From contig NC_067294.1 of NCBI RefSeq assembly GCF_020740795.1, positions 5,208,001-5,272,000 of the forward strand: a stretch of 64,000 nucleotides of DNA, written 5' to 3'. Made by a program: the position numbers and the translations under genes. The first letter of the stretch is position 1; each line of letters starts with the position of its first letter. The notes below the pieces were generated by a model. It saw only the letters and a program-made list of their open reading frames with translations, was not told where the DNA came from and ran no database searches. Source of the DNA: Apus apus. Its lineage: Eukaryota; Chordata; Aves; Apodiformes; Apodidae. Positions 50,201 to 62,837 of the stretch are shown here, piece after piece.

Positions 50201-53200
50201 GGCTGAACAGCCCCAACTCTCTCAGCCTGTCTTCATAGGAGAGGTGCTCCAGCCCTTGGATCATCTTTATTGCCCTTATCTGGACTTTCTTCAAGAGCTC
50301 CATGTGCTTCTTATGTTGGAGGCTCCACAGTTGGACACAGTAAATTTTGCTGTTCTTTACCCCCCACTTCAACATATACTAGCAGAGGGAGAAAGTCTTT
50401 GAAGTATTAGAATGGTTTCTTGTTATTTTGACTCTGTTTTTTTTTAAATGTCAGGTTATTAATGTTTGCCAGCTTATTAATTGTAAAACAGTAGGATTTT
50501 ACTTGAAATAGGACATTAAAATATTGTGATACACACAGGACCTTAAGGCATACTGTAAATACACAGCTTTGTTATCTTGTGTGCTTTTTTTGTCTGATGT
50601 TTCTTGTAGGTAACAAAAGAGGATACAAAAGTAGAATTGGATACTTACAAGCAGTCACGACAGGGTCTTGATGAAATGTACAGTGATGTTTGGAAGCAGC
50701 TGAAAGAAGAAAAAAAAATTAGGCTGGTAAGGAAACTTAACTGTAGGAAATGAAAGATACAAGATTCTGCCTACATTAAAGTAGTGTTAGAAATATAAAA
50801 TGTAAGCTGTGCACGTCCTGCAGCTATTCAGAATTCATAAGGGAACTGCAAAGCAAGATGCTGGACAGTGGTTCTTAACAGTGGCTGCAAAGAACTGGAG
50901 ATTGGAGCTTTTGGAATGCTGAAAATAAAAGGTCTTTCCCTGTTTAAGAACCTCCCAGTGTTACGATAACAGAGACTTAAGATGTAATTCAACCCAACTC
51001 CAGCTGCCAGGAGAAACGCTTCATTTGATAGGATGCTAAGTTACACACTGAGCTCTACACTTTATTCCAGCAGATCTGCACCCTTGCTCTGATCTGTAGA
51101 GCTGAAATAGCATTGTGGTCTTGCTAACTCAATGTATTATTTGAGCCCTAACTCTTCTGTAAAATCATAGTTCAGTGTTATCACAGTAATGCATAGTTTG
51201 TGTAAAGATTATTTGGGTTTTGGAAACACTTATCCCTGACATAAGACTACATAGCAGTAACTAGGAAATCTCTTTGTAAGGAACTAGAGAAAGAATTGGA
51301 GCTACAAATTGGAATGAAAACAGAAATGGAAATTGCCATGAAACTTCTGGAAAAGGATACTCATGAAAAACAAGACACTTTAGTTGCACTTCGCCAACAG
51401 TTAGAAGAAGTGAAGGCTATTAACTTGCAGATGTTCCACAAATCCCAGGTATGTAGAGTGGAGAACAGAAAGAGCAGCTGGACAAAAAATACACTGATAG
51501 ACATTTTTATAGGGAAGTGATGGAACAGCAATGTTCACACAAAATACACAGAGCTTCTCTCCATTAATCACAAGGGAGTTTAACTATTCTGCCCCTCCCA
51601 TACCTGGTGCCAGAAGTCCAGAGGGGATTTCTCTCAGTTTTTATGGATTGTTTCCTGATGCCTGACCAGGTTTTATCCAGGCCTTTGCCTCCTTCACCGA
51701 TGCACAGCAGCTTGCAAGCAGTGGCCAGTGAAACCCCAGTGCTGAGGTGTTCCTTGCCTTTCAAAAGCAATATTTATTTTGTTTGGGTTTTCTGTGGTTT
51801 CCTGGTTCCATGCCCACTGAGTGCAGCTGTTACATTCAAATCATAACAGCAATATAGTTGATACTCTCACCCTGTCAGTTTAATGTGGTGATTTCTTTCT
51901 TCAAGCTTGTTTCTAGAGAGAATATTTTTTGCTTGTATCTGACCTCATAGGTGAGAGCTTATTACAGTTAAGTTTTTCTTTCTGAGCTCTTAACTAACTA
52001 AGCTGAGTCTGCCCTGGCATTGTCAACATTTTTGTTTGTACATTCCTCTCAGAGCCAGGCATGGCTTGTAACAAACTCAGTGTTCCTCATGTAGTGGCAG
52101 ACTTCCATTAAACACTAACACTTTGTGCTTTAGAAAACTAAAGTACCTCACCTGAAATATCTATTCACTTATTCCTACAGAATGCAGAGTGTTCATTACA
52201 ACAGAAAACAGAAGCAATATCCTCTTTTGAAGGAAAAACAAATGAGATGATGTCCTCTATGAAACAAATGGAAGAGAGGTAATAATTACAAGCTCAAAAA
52301 GACAACACTGAGGTCAGTAGAAAGTTTCCAACTGAAAGCCTTACAGGATGACCTTCCCTACACCTCTTGCAGACACTTGGGCACGTGCGCCAGCATGATA
52401 CTCTTTCCTTTCTCCTCCCAATCACCCTAGGTGCTTCCCTGTTCTCTTTCCCCAGGAAAACATGCCCATCATTGTCCCATTTGAAAACCATAGCTCTTTC
52501 CTTAGGCAGTCTGTTAAAAAACATGTTGGCTTTAGCTTAAGAGCAAGTATGACTCTTGCTTTTGGGGTTTGTTTTTGCAGAAACAGTTGCTTTCAGAAGT
52601 GTAGTGTTTTCCTCCACTAGCGTTTTCAGTTCAGTCTTGTATTAAGATCTGTAGGGTAAATCTAAATAACAGAATGAGAGGGTGTAGGCAAGGAGTAGGT
52701 GCATTGACAGCTGATGTACCTGTTCCTAACTTTGTAGGTTGCAGCATGCAGAAAAGGCAAGGCAGGCTGCAGAAGAAAGATGCAACAAGATGAAGCAAGA
52801 GCTCGCCGGCAGGCTCGACACTTGTCGGCAGCAGATGTCCCAGCTGGATAGCAAATGGTATTTCATCTCATCAGGTGTTTTTTTTCCTTCCCTTCTGCCA
52901 TTCCTCTAAGAAGTGCTTTCTACTCCTTTTGTGCTAACGTCTAAAGAGGGGTAGGTTTTAATTATATTGGGTTCAGCAAGTATTGACAGCAGTATGTGAG
53001 AATGTGGAAAGTGCAGCACTTCTGTATAGAGAGCAGTTAGTGTGAGGATTTTTAAATGCTTTTTCCAGCATTTTTTTTCAACGCCTATTTTTTTTTTAAT
53101 GCTGTGACCTAAAAATGCTAATACAGTTCTTGATGTCTGTTGCCATAACATCCCTGTTCTTTCCTTTCCCAGAACACCACTCTGGCTTTGCCCTCTTTTG

Positions 53201-55885
53201 GACAAGGTTTTCTCTTCTGATACTGGTGCTTTCCTTAAGTGCTATAGGATATATTTCTGCTATAGGGTTTCTTAGGGTGAATTATTTTTTAACAGCTCAA
53301 CTCTGGAAAAGGAGTTAAAATCTGAAAAGGAACAGAGACAGACTTTGCAAAGAGAACTGCACCAAGAAAAGGATGCTGCCACTCTTCTTAAAACAGAATT
53401 GCAACAAATGGAAGGACTGAAAAAGGTACACCCAGTGCAAACGTGCCCAGTGTTCAGGATTTAAGCTGGCTTAGAACCAGTGCAGTGTTTGTGTCTGTAG
53501 TGGGGTATTTCTTCTGGACCTCTCTCCTCTGGGTGGTTTCAAAAGCTTGGTTGACATAACACAAGTCTGCCTGTGAGGCAATGAGAACAGCTCAGCTAGA
53601 GGTGGCTGAGGGGGTTTCTCTCTTCCGTGCCTTAGCTGTGCCGTGTCTGAGCCATCCCTCAAGTCAGCAGCTGAGCTGAGGTGAGATAGCTGGGGACAGC
53701 AGCTCAACAGCTGTCCCATGGTGAGATATCCCTGCTCATGTAGGAAGTGGCATGTTCAGAGCTTCTAGTGACAGTGTGAGATCTTTCAACTGAATGTAAT
53801 AAGAACATGTTTTCAAGCATTCAAAACAACTGAATGCATTTTACTTTTTAAGCATGAATATTCTCCTTAACCTAAAGAGAATTTGCTCCTGTGTGTGGAG
53901 CAGTTTAGATTTTGAAGGCACAATTGTACACCAGCATCTGTCTATATGTTCATGTGTGGGCACAGGACTGCTGCACTCTAGCCATGCTCAAGGATGTTTA
54001 AAGCCTGAAAATCCTCCTCTCTTCCTGTTAGATAATGTTAAATTATTGTTTTGCTTGTGTTCTGCAAGAATCTCTGGGCAGTTCACCTGTTTAATTCTAA
54101 AAGTCAAGCCTTAGAAATAGGTAGCTTTGTAAAAGAGCTTGTTCTTGTGAGCTTGGGTAGTTTGGATGGACTGTCAGATCTACATTACAAATCAAACTTA
54201 GGACACAAAAAAACCCTCGATGTTATGCTTAATTTTGTAGGAACTGAGAAAACTGCAAGATGAGAAGCAGCAGTTAGAGAAAGTCTGTGAGGAGCAGGAG
54301 CAAGCTCTTCAAGAAATGGGACTTCATCTCAGCCAGTAAGTTTCAGGAACTGAACTCCTAGTAAGAGACTTAACCTGGAGAATGTAACGTCAAACTAATA
54401 CAAATAATTTTAAAATACATCCAGTTATAAAAATCAATAAACATGAGAAGTTTAGGAGAAAGTTACTATATATAGGAAACTAAACAGCCATGAAATAAAA
54501 GTAAGGGAAAATCCTTGCATGAGTAAGATGGCTCAGATAGGAAACAATCCAGTAAGTGCTTAGTTCTTACAGTGGAATTGTGCTTCTCCCACATTCTTCT
54601 GAATATACTGAAAAGGGGACAAAGCTTCCTGGTGAGACGGAGTGGTTCAGAGCTGTGACAAGAATTAGTTTTGATTCAATGACTGGACAGTGGAATGGCA
54701 GCTAAAATTTAACACAACCAAATGCAAACTCATGCAGAGGGATTTTTTTTTTTTCCAGATCAAAGTTGAAGATGGAAGATATTAAAGAAGTAAATAAAGC
54801 ACTGAAGGTACTCTGCATTCCATGGGTGTTCTGACTAAATATGCATTTCATTTAACACCTTCAAATCTCACCAGAGTTATTCTACTTTAAAAGATGGCTT
54901 TTGAAAAGTACCAACAGTGCTGGTAAGCTGCCTTGGAATTTTATTTCATAAATTGACTTATATGTACAATGAGGTTTTCATTATCATTTTCTAGGGCCAT
55001 ACCTGGCTGAAGGATGATGAAGCAACGCACTGCAAGCAATGTGAAAAGGAATTCTCCATCTCAAGAAGGAAGGTAATGTTGTTCAGTGGGTTGTTTTTAT
55101 CCTCTAGTCATGGAAAACAAACATTGTGCTGTTGCCTAATTTGCTAGGGAAGGTTGACACTACTTCAGATTCCAGATCTTGTTGGCATGATAACTACATA
55201 GAGAAGGAAGTTGGTATTTCCCATCCTAAAAATAATGTTGTTCTGCTTGGGCCCTTTCCTTGGTAGGGACCTGCTCTGGGCTGTTGTGTTCTCTCGTGCT
55301 GTGCTTCACCTCCCTTCCCTGTTGAACCACGTGTGATGACGGCTGGGTGCTGACAGCCAGGGTGCCTTTCACTGCCAGGGGGCTGCTGCCAGGGCCTGTG
55401 GTTTGGGGCAGCTCAGCCTGCACAGGGGCCTGGCAGATCAGGCACCAGATCACCCCAGTGAAGAGCTGGGCCTGGGCCTGCTTCCCTGTGGCTGCCTGGT
55501 GATCCAGGCCGGCTGTGCCAGAGCTGCGGAACAGCAGCAGGGGCTCCCGGGGCCGGGCCTGGAGGGGAGCCAGGCTGTGCAGTGATCGGTCTGCGCAGGA
55601 GGAACCGCTGCTGGGAGGGCTGGGCCTCTTGGGAAGTGGAGGATGATGTCAGCACACTTCCAAAAGCTTTTATAAGATCAGATTTATTCCTCGTGATCCT
55701 GTTTTTAGGCAGCTGTGCTTATTCTAAGTCTCTGTTTGCAGCATCACTGCAGAAACTGTGGGGACATCTTCTGCAACTCGTGTTCCAGCAACGAGCTGGC
55801 ACTGCCATCCTACCCAAAGCCCGTCCGGGTTTGCGACACTTGCCACACTCTGCTTCTTCAGCGGTGCTCCTCTAATTCCTCCTAA
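40967..55885 (+). CDS. RUFY1: RUN and FYVE domain-containing protein 1 (18 coding exons)
   Basis: Endosomal adaptor that binds PI3P through its FYVE finger and small GTPases such as Rab4/Rab14, acting in early-endosome recycling (family knowledge). Joined exons: 40967-41234, 44382-44555, 44846-44963, 45558-45659, 45978-46101, 47175-47233, 47928-47993, 48546-48615, 49560-49661, 50610-50726, 51281-51448, 52181-52278, 52738-52857, 53296-53425, 54241-54335, 54759-54807, 54995-55072, 55742-55885. Phases agree at every junction and give 693 residues, close to the roughly 700 of the mammalian protein. Residues 1-95 are acidic and then [15 protein letters not shown]. The RUN domain spans about 125-258, coiled coils about 300-618, and FYVE about 622-690 with WLKDD at 624-628, RRKHHCR at 644-650 and eight zinc cysteines (633, 636, 649, 652, 657, 660, 677, 680). 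Met96 is the likely start of a short isoform of 598 residues. No break or missing zinc ligand is seen. Confidence 0.97.
42333..42385 (+). repeat. Possible MIR-like SINE 3' remnant
   Basis: TTTCAGTTTCTTATCTGTAA then GGTAAGGGAATA resembles the MIR 3' part (cctcagtttcctcatctgtaaaatggggataa). Diverged, short and judged by eye. Confidence 0.45.
43816..43825. promoter_or_regulatory. E-box / CLEAR-like motif
   Basis: GTTACGTGAC differs from the TFEB/USF palindrome GTCACGTGAC at one base. It sits at the upstream edge of the CpG island. A role in lysosome-endosome gene control would suit RUFY1, but a ten-base motif with one mismatch is weak evidence. Confidence 0.3.
43965..43974. promoter_or_regulatory. 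TCTCGCGAGA promoter element
   Basis: A perfect copy of the ten-base palindrome, extended to CTCTCGCGAGAG at 43964-43975. This element is a known core motif of vertebrate CpG-island promoters, often bidirectional. Seen directly; its activity here is inferred. Confidence 0.7.
43997..44010. promoter_or_regulatory. RFX X-box-like motif
   Basis: GTTGCCGCGGTAAC: two inverted RFX half-sites, GTTGCC and GGTAAC, with the canonical two-base spacer. It fits the X-box consensus GTTRCC-NN-GGYAAC. It lies 23 bases after the TCTCGCGAGA element. Confidence 0.6.
44074..44109. repeat. 18-bp GC-rich tandem duplication
   Basis: GGCGGGGCCCCCCGGGAT occurs twice in a row, with a partial third copy. Each unit is six codons long (it would read MAGPPG), so it does not shift the frame of the open reading frame that runs into exon 2. 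Confidence 0.9.
44357..44373. repeat. (GT)n microsatellite at the RUFY1 exon 2 acceptor
   Basis: CGTGTGTGTGTGTGTGTCG occupies the place where a polypyrimidine tract would be expected, 8 bases before the acceptor AG. See the finding on this splice site. Confidence 0.9.
44382..44555 (+). CDS. RUFY1: RUFY1 exon 2 (start of short isoform, RUN domain begins)
   Basis: Encodes residues 90-147, phase 1 to phase 1. The acceptor GGCAG|GTGCGC joins exon 1 to give a Thr-Ser-Ala-Arg-Cys-His-Ala-Met junction comparable with the mammalian [27 protein letters not shown] follows, with Met96 at 44399. The donor is AAAG|GTGCGT. The exon lies inside a CpG island, which is unusual for an internal exon. Confidence 0.92.
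44846..44963 (+). CDS. RUFY1: RUFY1 exon 3 (RUN domain)
   Basis: Residues 148-187: [20 protein letters not shown] and [14 protein letters not shown]. Acceptor CCCTTTAG, donor GAA|GTAAGT. Confidence 0.96.
45558..45659 (+). CDS. RUFY1: RUFY1 exon 4 (RUN domain)
   Basis: Residues 187-221: [20 protein letters not shown] then [27 protein letters not shown] is a hallmark of the RUFY RUN domain. Acceptor CATGTAG, donor AAG|GTAAGA. Confidence 0.97.
45978..46101 (+). CDS. RUFY1: RUFY1 exon 5 (RUN domain)
   Basis: Residues 221-262: [20 protein letters not shown] then [18 protein letters not shown]. Acceptor TTCTTCTAG, donor CAG|GTGAAG, phase 0 at the end. Confidence 0.97.
47175..47233 (+). CDS. RUFY1: RUFY1 exon 6
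   Basis: Residues 263-282: [19 protein letters not shown]. Short 59-base exon, too small to stand out as an open frame. Placed by homology and phase; acceptor TATTTTTCAG, donor ACA|GTATGT. Confidence 0.93.
47928..47993 (+). CDS. RUFY1: RUFY1 exon 7
   Basis: Residues 282-304: [20 protein letters not shown]. Acceptor CAACTAG, donor AAG|GTGGGG. Confidence 0.94.
48546..48615 (+). CDS. RUFY1: RUFY1 exon 8 (coiled coil begins)
   Basis: Residues 304-327: [20 protein letters not shown] then QEE. Acceptor TTTGCTGCAG, donor GAG|GTTGGT. Confidence 0.95.
49560..49661 (+). CDS. RUFY1: RUFY1 exon 9 (coiled coil)
   Basis: Residues 328-361: [20 protein letters not shown] then [14 protein letters not shown]. 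Acceptor TGTAAACAG, donor GAG|GTGGGG. Confidence 0.96.
49834..50398 (-). mobile_element. CR1 LINE fragment, antisense, in RUFY1 intron 9
   Basis: Begins with the reversed CR1 3' end (TCATAGAACCACAGAATGGT, GGTTGGAAGGGACCTTAAAG). The minus strand then encodes the C-terminal reverse transcriptase segment: [20 protein letters not shown], then [20 protein letters not shown], then [16 protein letters not shown]. It is 5'-truncated at about 565 bases and non-mobile. The 184-codon + strand frame across it is an antisense reading of CR1 and not a gene. Confidence 0.95.
50610..50726 (+). CDS. RUFY1: RUFY1 exon 10 (coiled coil)
   Basis: Residues 362-400: [20 protein letters not shown] then [19 protein letters not shown]. 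Acceptor TTCTTGTAG, donor CTG|GTAAGG. Confidence 0.97.
51281..51448 (+). CDS. RUFY1: RUFY1 exon 11 (coiled coil)
   Basis: Residues 401-456: [40 protein letters not shown], then [16 protein letters not shown]. Acceptor CTTTGTAAG, donor CAG|GTATGT. Confidence 0.97.
52181..52278 (+). CDS. RUFY1: RUFY1 exon 12 (coiled coil)
   Basis: Residues 457-489: [20 protein letters not shown] then [12 protein letters not shown]. Acceptor ATTCCTACAG, donor GAG|GTAATA. Confidence 0.95.
52738..52857 (+). CDS. RUFY1: RUFY1 exon 13 (coiled coil)
   Basis: Residues 489-529: [20 protein letters not shown] then [19 protein letters not shown]. The least conserved part of the coiled coil. Acceptor CTTTGTAG, donor ATG|GTATTT (weak beyond the GT). 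Confidence 0.92.
53296..53425 (+). CDS. RUFY1: RUFY1 exon 14 (coiled coil)
   Basis: Residues 529-572: [20 protein letters not shown] then [20 protein letters not shown]. Acceptor TTTTTTAACAG, donor AAG|GTACAC. Confidence 0.95.
54241..54335 (+). CDS. RUFY1: RUFY1 exon 15 (coiled coil)
   Basis: Residues 573-604: [20 protein letters not shown] then [11 protein letters not shown]. Acceptor AATTTTGTAG, donor CCA|GTAAGT. Confidence 0.96.
54759..54807 (+). CDS. RUFY1: RUFY1 exon 16
   Basis: Residues 604-620: [17 protein letters not shown] 49-base exon behind a T12 tract and TTTTCCAG. Donor AAG|GTACTC. Confidence 0.95.
54995..55072 (+). CDS. RUFY1: RUFY1 exon 17 (FYVE finger, first half)
   Basis: Residues 621-646: [20 protein letters not shown] then SISRRK. 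Carries the FYVE WxxD-type motif and the first zinc pair CxxC (633, 636). Acceptor ATTTTCTAG, donor AAG|GTAATG. Confidence 0.97.
55240..55645. other. GC-rich block inside RUFY1 intron 17
   Basis: About 400 bases much richer in G and C than the neighbouring introns (CAGGGGCCTGG, GCCGGGCCTGGAGG), with few CpG. It has 60-80-codon open frames on both strands that I regard as composition effects. No repeat family is recognised. Confidence 0.5.
55742..55885 (+). CDS. RUFY1: RUFY1 exon 18 (FYVE finger, second half, stop)
   Basis: Residues 647-693: [40 protein letters not shown], then RCSSNSS and TAA at 55883-55885. The basic HHCR motif that binds PI3P and six zinc cysteines are intact. Acceptor CTGTTTGCAG. 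Confidence 0.98.
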   Translation, partial: HHCRNCGDIFCNSCSSNELALPSYPKPVRVCDTCHTLLLQRCSSNSS

Positions 55886-56070
55886 GGCTTTTGTCACCTC
55901 GACTGGACCACTTTAACACTGGGAAAGTAGCCATTATTTTTTAAATTCCAAGTGCCAGGCATCGTCTGTGCAGCAGTGTCTGGTCTCTGATATTTGCCAC
56001 TGTAAAATAGAGCTGTGTATAGTAATTTGTAGGGATTATGCAAGCTGATGTTTCTCTAACTGGAATAATT

Positions 56071-56076
56071 AATAAA
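56071..56076 (+). terminator. Proximal poly(A) signal of RUFY1
   Basis: AATAAA in TTAATAAAATTAACTG, 186 bases after the stop codon. Canonical hexamer; use is inferred. Confidence 0.6.
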
Positions 56077-56450
56077 ATTAACTGTAATCTCCTCTGAAGT
56101 TATGTTTGAAACTAAAATGCAAATTCACTTTTCTGATTTTTATAGATATTTGTATTAAAATTTGTATATGGCATTTCTACATTTATTTGATCCCTCTAGC
56201 CTTCCCTGTCTGTCTGCACATTCACTTCAGTTCCTCTGTATTGTCACTGTAGGTGCTCCTGTGTTTCACTGGCTTGTGTACAGTTTTGTATTTGCTCTAA
56301 GTACAGAGAAGAAAAGTCACTTTATGAATTGTCTATAGGAAAAGCTTTATGAGGAGTGACAATGAATGTGCCTTCAGTTCACTGCTGAGTCAAAAACTAC
56401 ACCTTGTACTTGTTCTGAAAGTCGCTGTGACCACAGTACAGTAGTTACAC

Positions 56451-56456
56451 AATAAA
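56451..56456 (+). terminator. Distal poly(A) signal of RUFY1
   Basis: AATAAA in ACACAATAAAGCCTTTTGC, followed about 30 bases on by TGATGAGACTGGAGTTCTGA, a plausible GT-rich downstream element. The most likely main 3' end. Confidence 0.7.
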
Positions 56457-56475
56457 GCCTTTTGCAAAAACTGAT

Positions 56476-57660
56476 GAGACTGGAGTTCTGATGATTAACA
56501 GCTCCCAGTCATAGATCCCAGACCAGTGTTCTTGTACAAACCTGCACGTCAACACAGCCAGAGAAACAGACCAACACACACACCCTCACAGGATTCTCCC
56601 AAAGTGCCAATGCCAGTGCTCTGCAGAGAACTGCTTCCCTACTTCCCCAAGTGGGAAGTGACTCCAGCTTGCTGTGACAGGCCTTGGGCTGTCACCTAGA
56701 TTAGCTGCTTTAATCAGCAAGGCAATGCTGCCCATCTCTTACTAAATGACTTTTCTCTTGAGCCCAAGGCCATGCTGGGGGCTGAAGCAGGACAGTTCCA
56801 GAGGTGTTAAGGCAGCACTAGCTCTGCTGTGTCAGGGCAATGAGGTGTCACGTCACCCCAGTGTGATGACCCCCCAGGTGAAGGCACCACAGTGAGCACT
56901 TGGTTGTGCACAGACACGATTTATTTCAAAGGCTTCATTCAAAGAGCACAAACCCCAGCAAGATCCCTGTGCCAACAGCCCTGCTGGAAGCTCAGCAGGG
57001 ACAGGAGTCTGTCCCCAGCCCTGGTGTGTGACTGCAGCCACCACCCAGCTAATGAAGCAGTTTTTAATACCACACAAAGCACTCAGGCTTTAACCCTTTC
57101 TAGCACCACTGCTGCAAAATGCAGTGGGGTTTCCTTCATTGTAGAAAGGGTCCTCATATTTCTAAGCCTTAGGGCAGAATGGTTTATTAGAAAGGGCAAA
57201 TAAATCCATTATGCCAAATGTATGGAAGCTGTTTCCACATTATTTCAGGGCAACAGCTCCCAGTGCTCAAGTTTTAACTAAGATGCTTATAAAACCACAT
57301 CTTTAAGCATGATGTTTGACAAGGTGAATTTATTGACACATGGTTGCACTAAGCTGCAACATCCATCACTGCTGCCCACAAGGAAGTACAGAATTACCCC
57401 TCAGACCCCGTTGGCCAGATAACTCTGGTCAGCCTTGTGGCACTTTGAATCAACACACCCTCAGCACTCCAGCAGTGCTGGTTTTCTTCACTAACCCCCT
57501 TAGCTGAGAAATAATTGTCACTTTAACATTATACAAGTGAGAATGCTTGTTAGGAGCAGTCACAATGCCCAGGGCAGACACACATTAGAGTACTACAATC
57601 AGTGACACTTCTGCAGGTGTAGCTACACCCCAGAAGTTGAAGGTCAAGAAGGAATGAGTT
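56476..57660. other. Short intergenic gap between the converging genes
   Basis: About 1.2 kb between the RUFY1 distal poly(A) signal and the nearest likely HNRNPH1 poly(A) signal. It holds further minus-strand AATAAA words (57182, 57326 and 56920 areas), so the HNRNPH1 3' end may reach deep into it. Open frames of 74-103 codons show no domain. Confidence 0.6.
56920..56925 (-). terminator. Candidate distal poly(A) signal of HNRNPH1
   Basis: TTTATT on +, hence AATAAA on -, inside CACGATTTATTTCAAAGG. If used it would end the HNRNPH1 transcript about 0.46 kb from the RUFY1 distal signal. Confidence 0.3.
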
Positions 57661-57679
57661 CCAGTTTTTAAAAGGAAGA

Positions 57680-57685
57680 TTTATT
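57680..57685 (-). terminator. Probable poly(A) signal of HNRNPH1
   Basis: AATAAA on the minus strand (GTTAAATAAATCTTCC), 668 bases beyond the stop codon. The nearest canonical hexamer to the stop. Confidence 0.6.
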
Positions 57686-58267
57686 TAACAAGTTTCACTT
57701 AGCGCAATACACCTAAAAAGGAAATCACAATACAATGAAAGATTAAATCAAGGCCTCAGAATTTTATACGAACACCAAGACCAAAATCCTAAAGTAGCCG
57801 TATTGCGTCTCAACACGTTTCCCCCATTAACTTAAAAAAAAAGCTTTAACGTGCCTTACAGGATATTAAAAGAAAGAAACTAGAACTAACATGCCAAATG
57901 TTCACTTTGATTTTTCAGACACAGCTCCTATATTGTTTCTTTACAAAAAAGCATGTCTCTTTCAACATGTATTCAAAACAGTGTTGGATGTAATATGGTA
58001 TAAGAGCAACATTTAACGTAATTCAAACAGCTTTAACCTAAATACGCTTACTGCTTAAATACACTCCTACAACAAAACTAACTTGAGAAACGCTCAAAAT
58101 TGTTTAACAGTTACAGTCTTTACTCAACTTGGTTATTACATCCTAGATGAATGTTCATTTCTGTATGTTCAAAAATACTGAACCTGAAAGGTTTTAAAAT
58201 AACAATCCTGAATTCACTTACAGTAAAGCATAAATCACAAGCTTGTATTGCAAAACTGTTAAACTTA

Positions 58268-58327
58268 GTTTTTTGTTTTGTTTTGTTTTTATGTTTTTTT
58301 TGTTTGTTTGTTTGTTTTTTAAAAAAA
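58268..58327. repeat. A-rich (AAAC)n tract in the HNRNPH1 3' UTR
   Basis: On + it reads TTTTGTTTTG and GTTTGTTTGTTTGTTTTTTA; in the mRNA it is AAAC-rich, starting about 25 bases after the stop codon. Simple repeat, likely length-variable. Confidence 0.85.
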
Positions 58328-58352
58328 GATTTGACCAAAAGTCAGCGATTGG

Positions 58353-62837
<4,485 letters not shown>

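Larger units (their letters stand above)
46102..55741 (+). other. RUFY1 introns 5-17, contents
   Basis: Intron sizes run from 0.2 to 1.1 kb. Apart from the CR1 copy in intron 9 and the GC-rich block in intron 17 I see only unique sequence: a T/G homopolymer junction near 46.8 kb in intron 5, a possible MIR-like word (GCCTCAGTTTCCCTCCTG) near 48,284 in intron 7, and a TATATAATTATATATA stretch near 49,090 in intron 8. No nested gene or RNA gene is recognised. Confidence 0.6.
55886..56475 (+). other. RUFY1: RUFY1 3' UTR
   Basis: The region after the TAA is AT-rich and non-coding, up to the second of two AATAAA signals. The proximal signal would give a UTR of about 0.2 kb and the distal one about 0.6 kb. 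Confidence 0.8.
57660..58352 (-). other. HNRNPH1: HNRNPH1 3' UTR
   Basis: AT-rich non-coding sequence between the stop codon and the AATAAA at 57680-57685. It includes the A-rich low-complexity tract at 58268-58327 listed separately. Confidence 0.75.

Noticed and set aside
49848-50402. 184-codon + strand open frame
   Set aside because: Antisense reading of the CR1 element; the real coding sense is the reverse transcriptase fragment on the minus strand.
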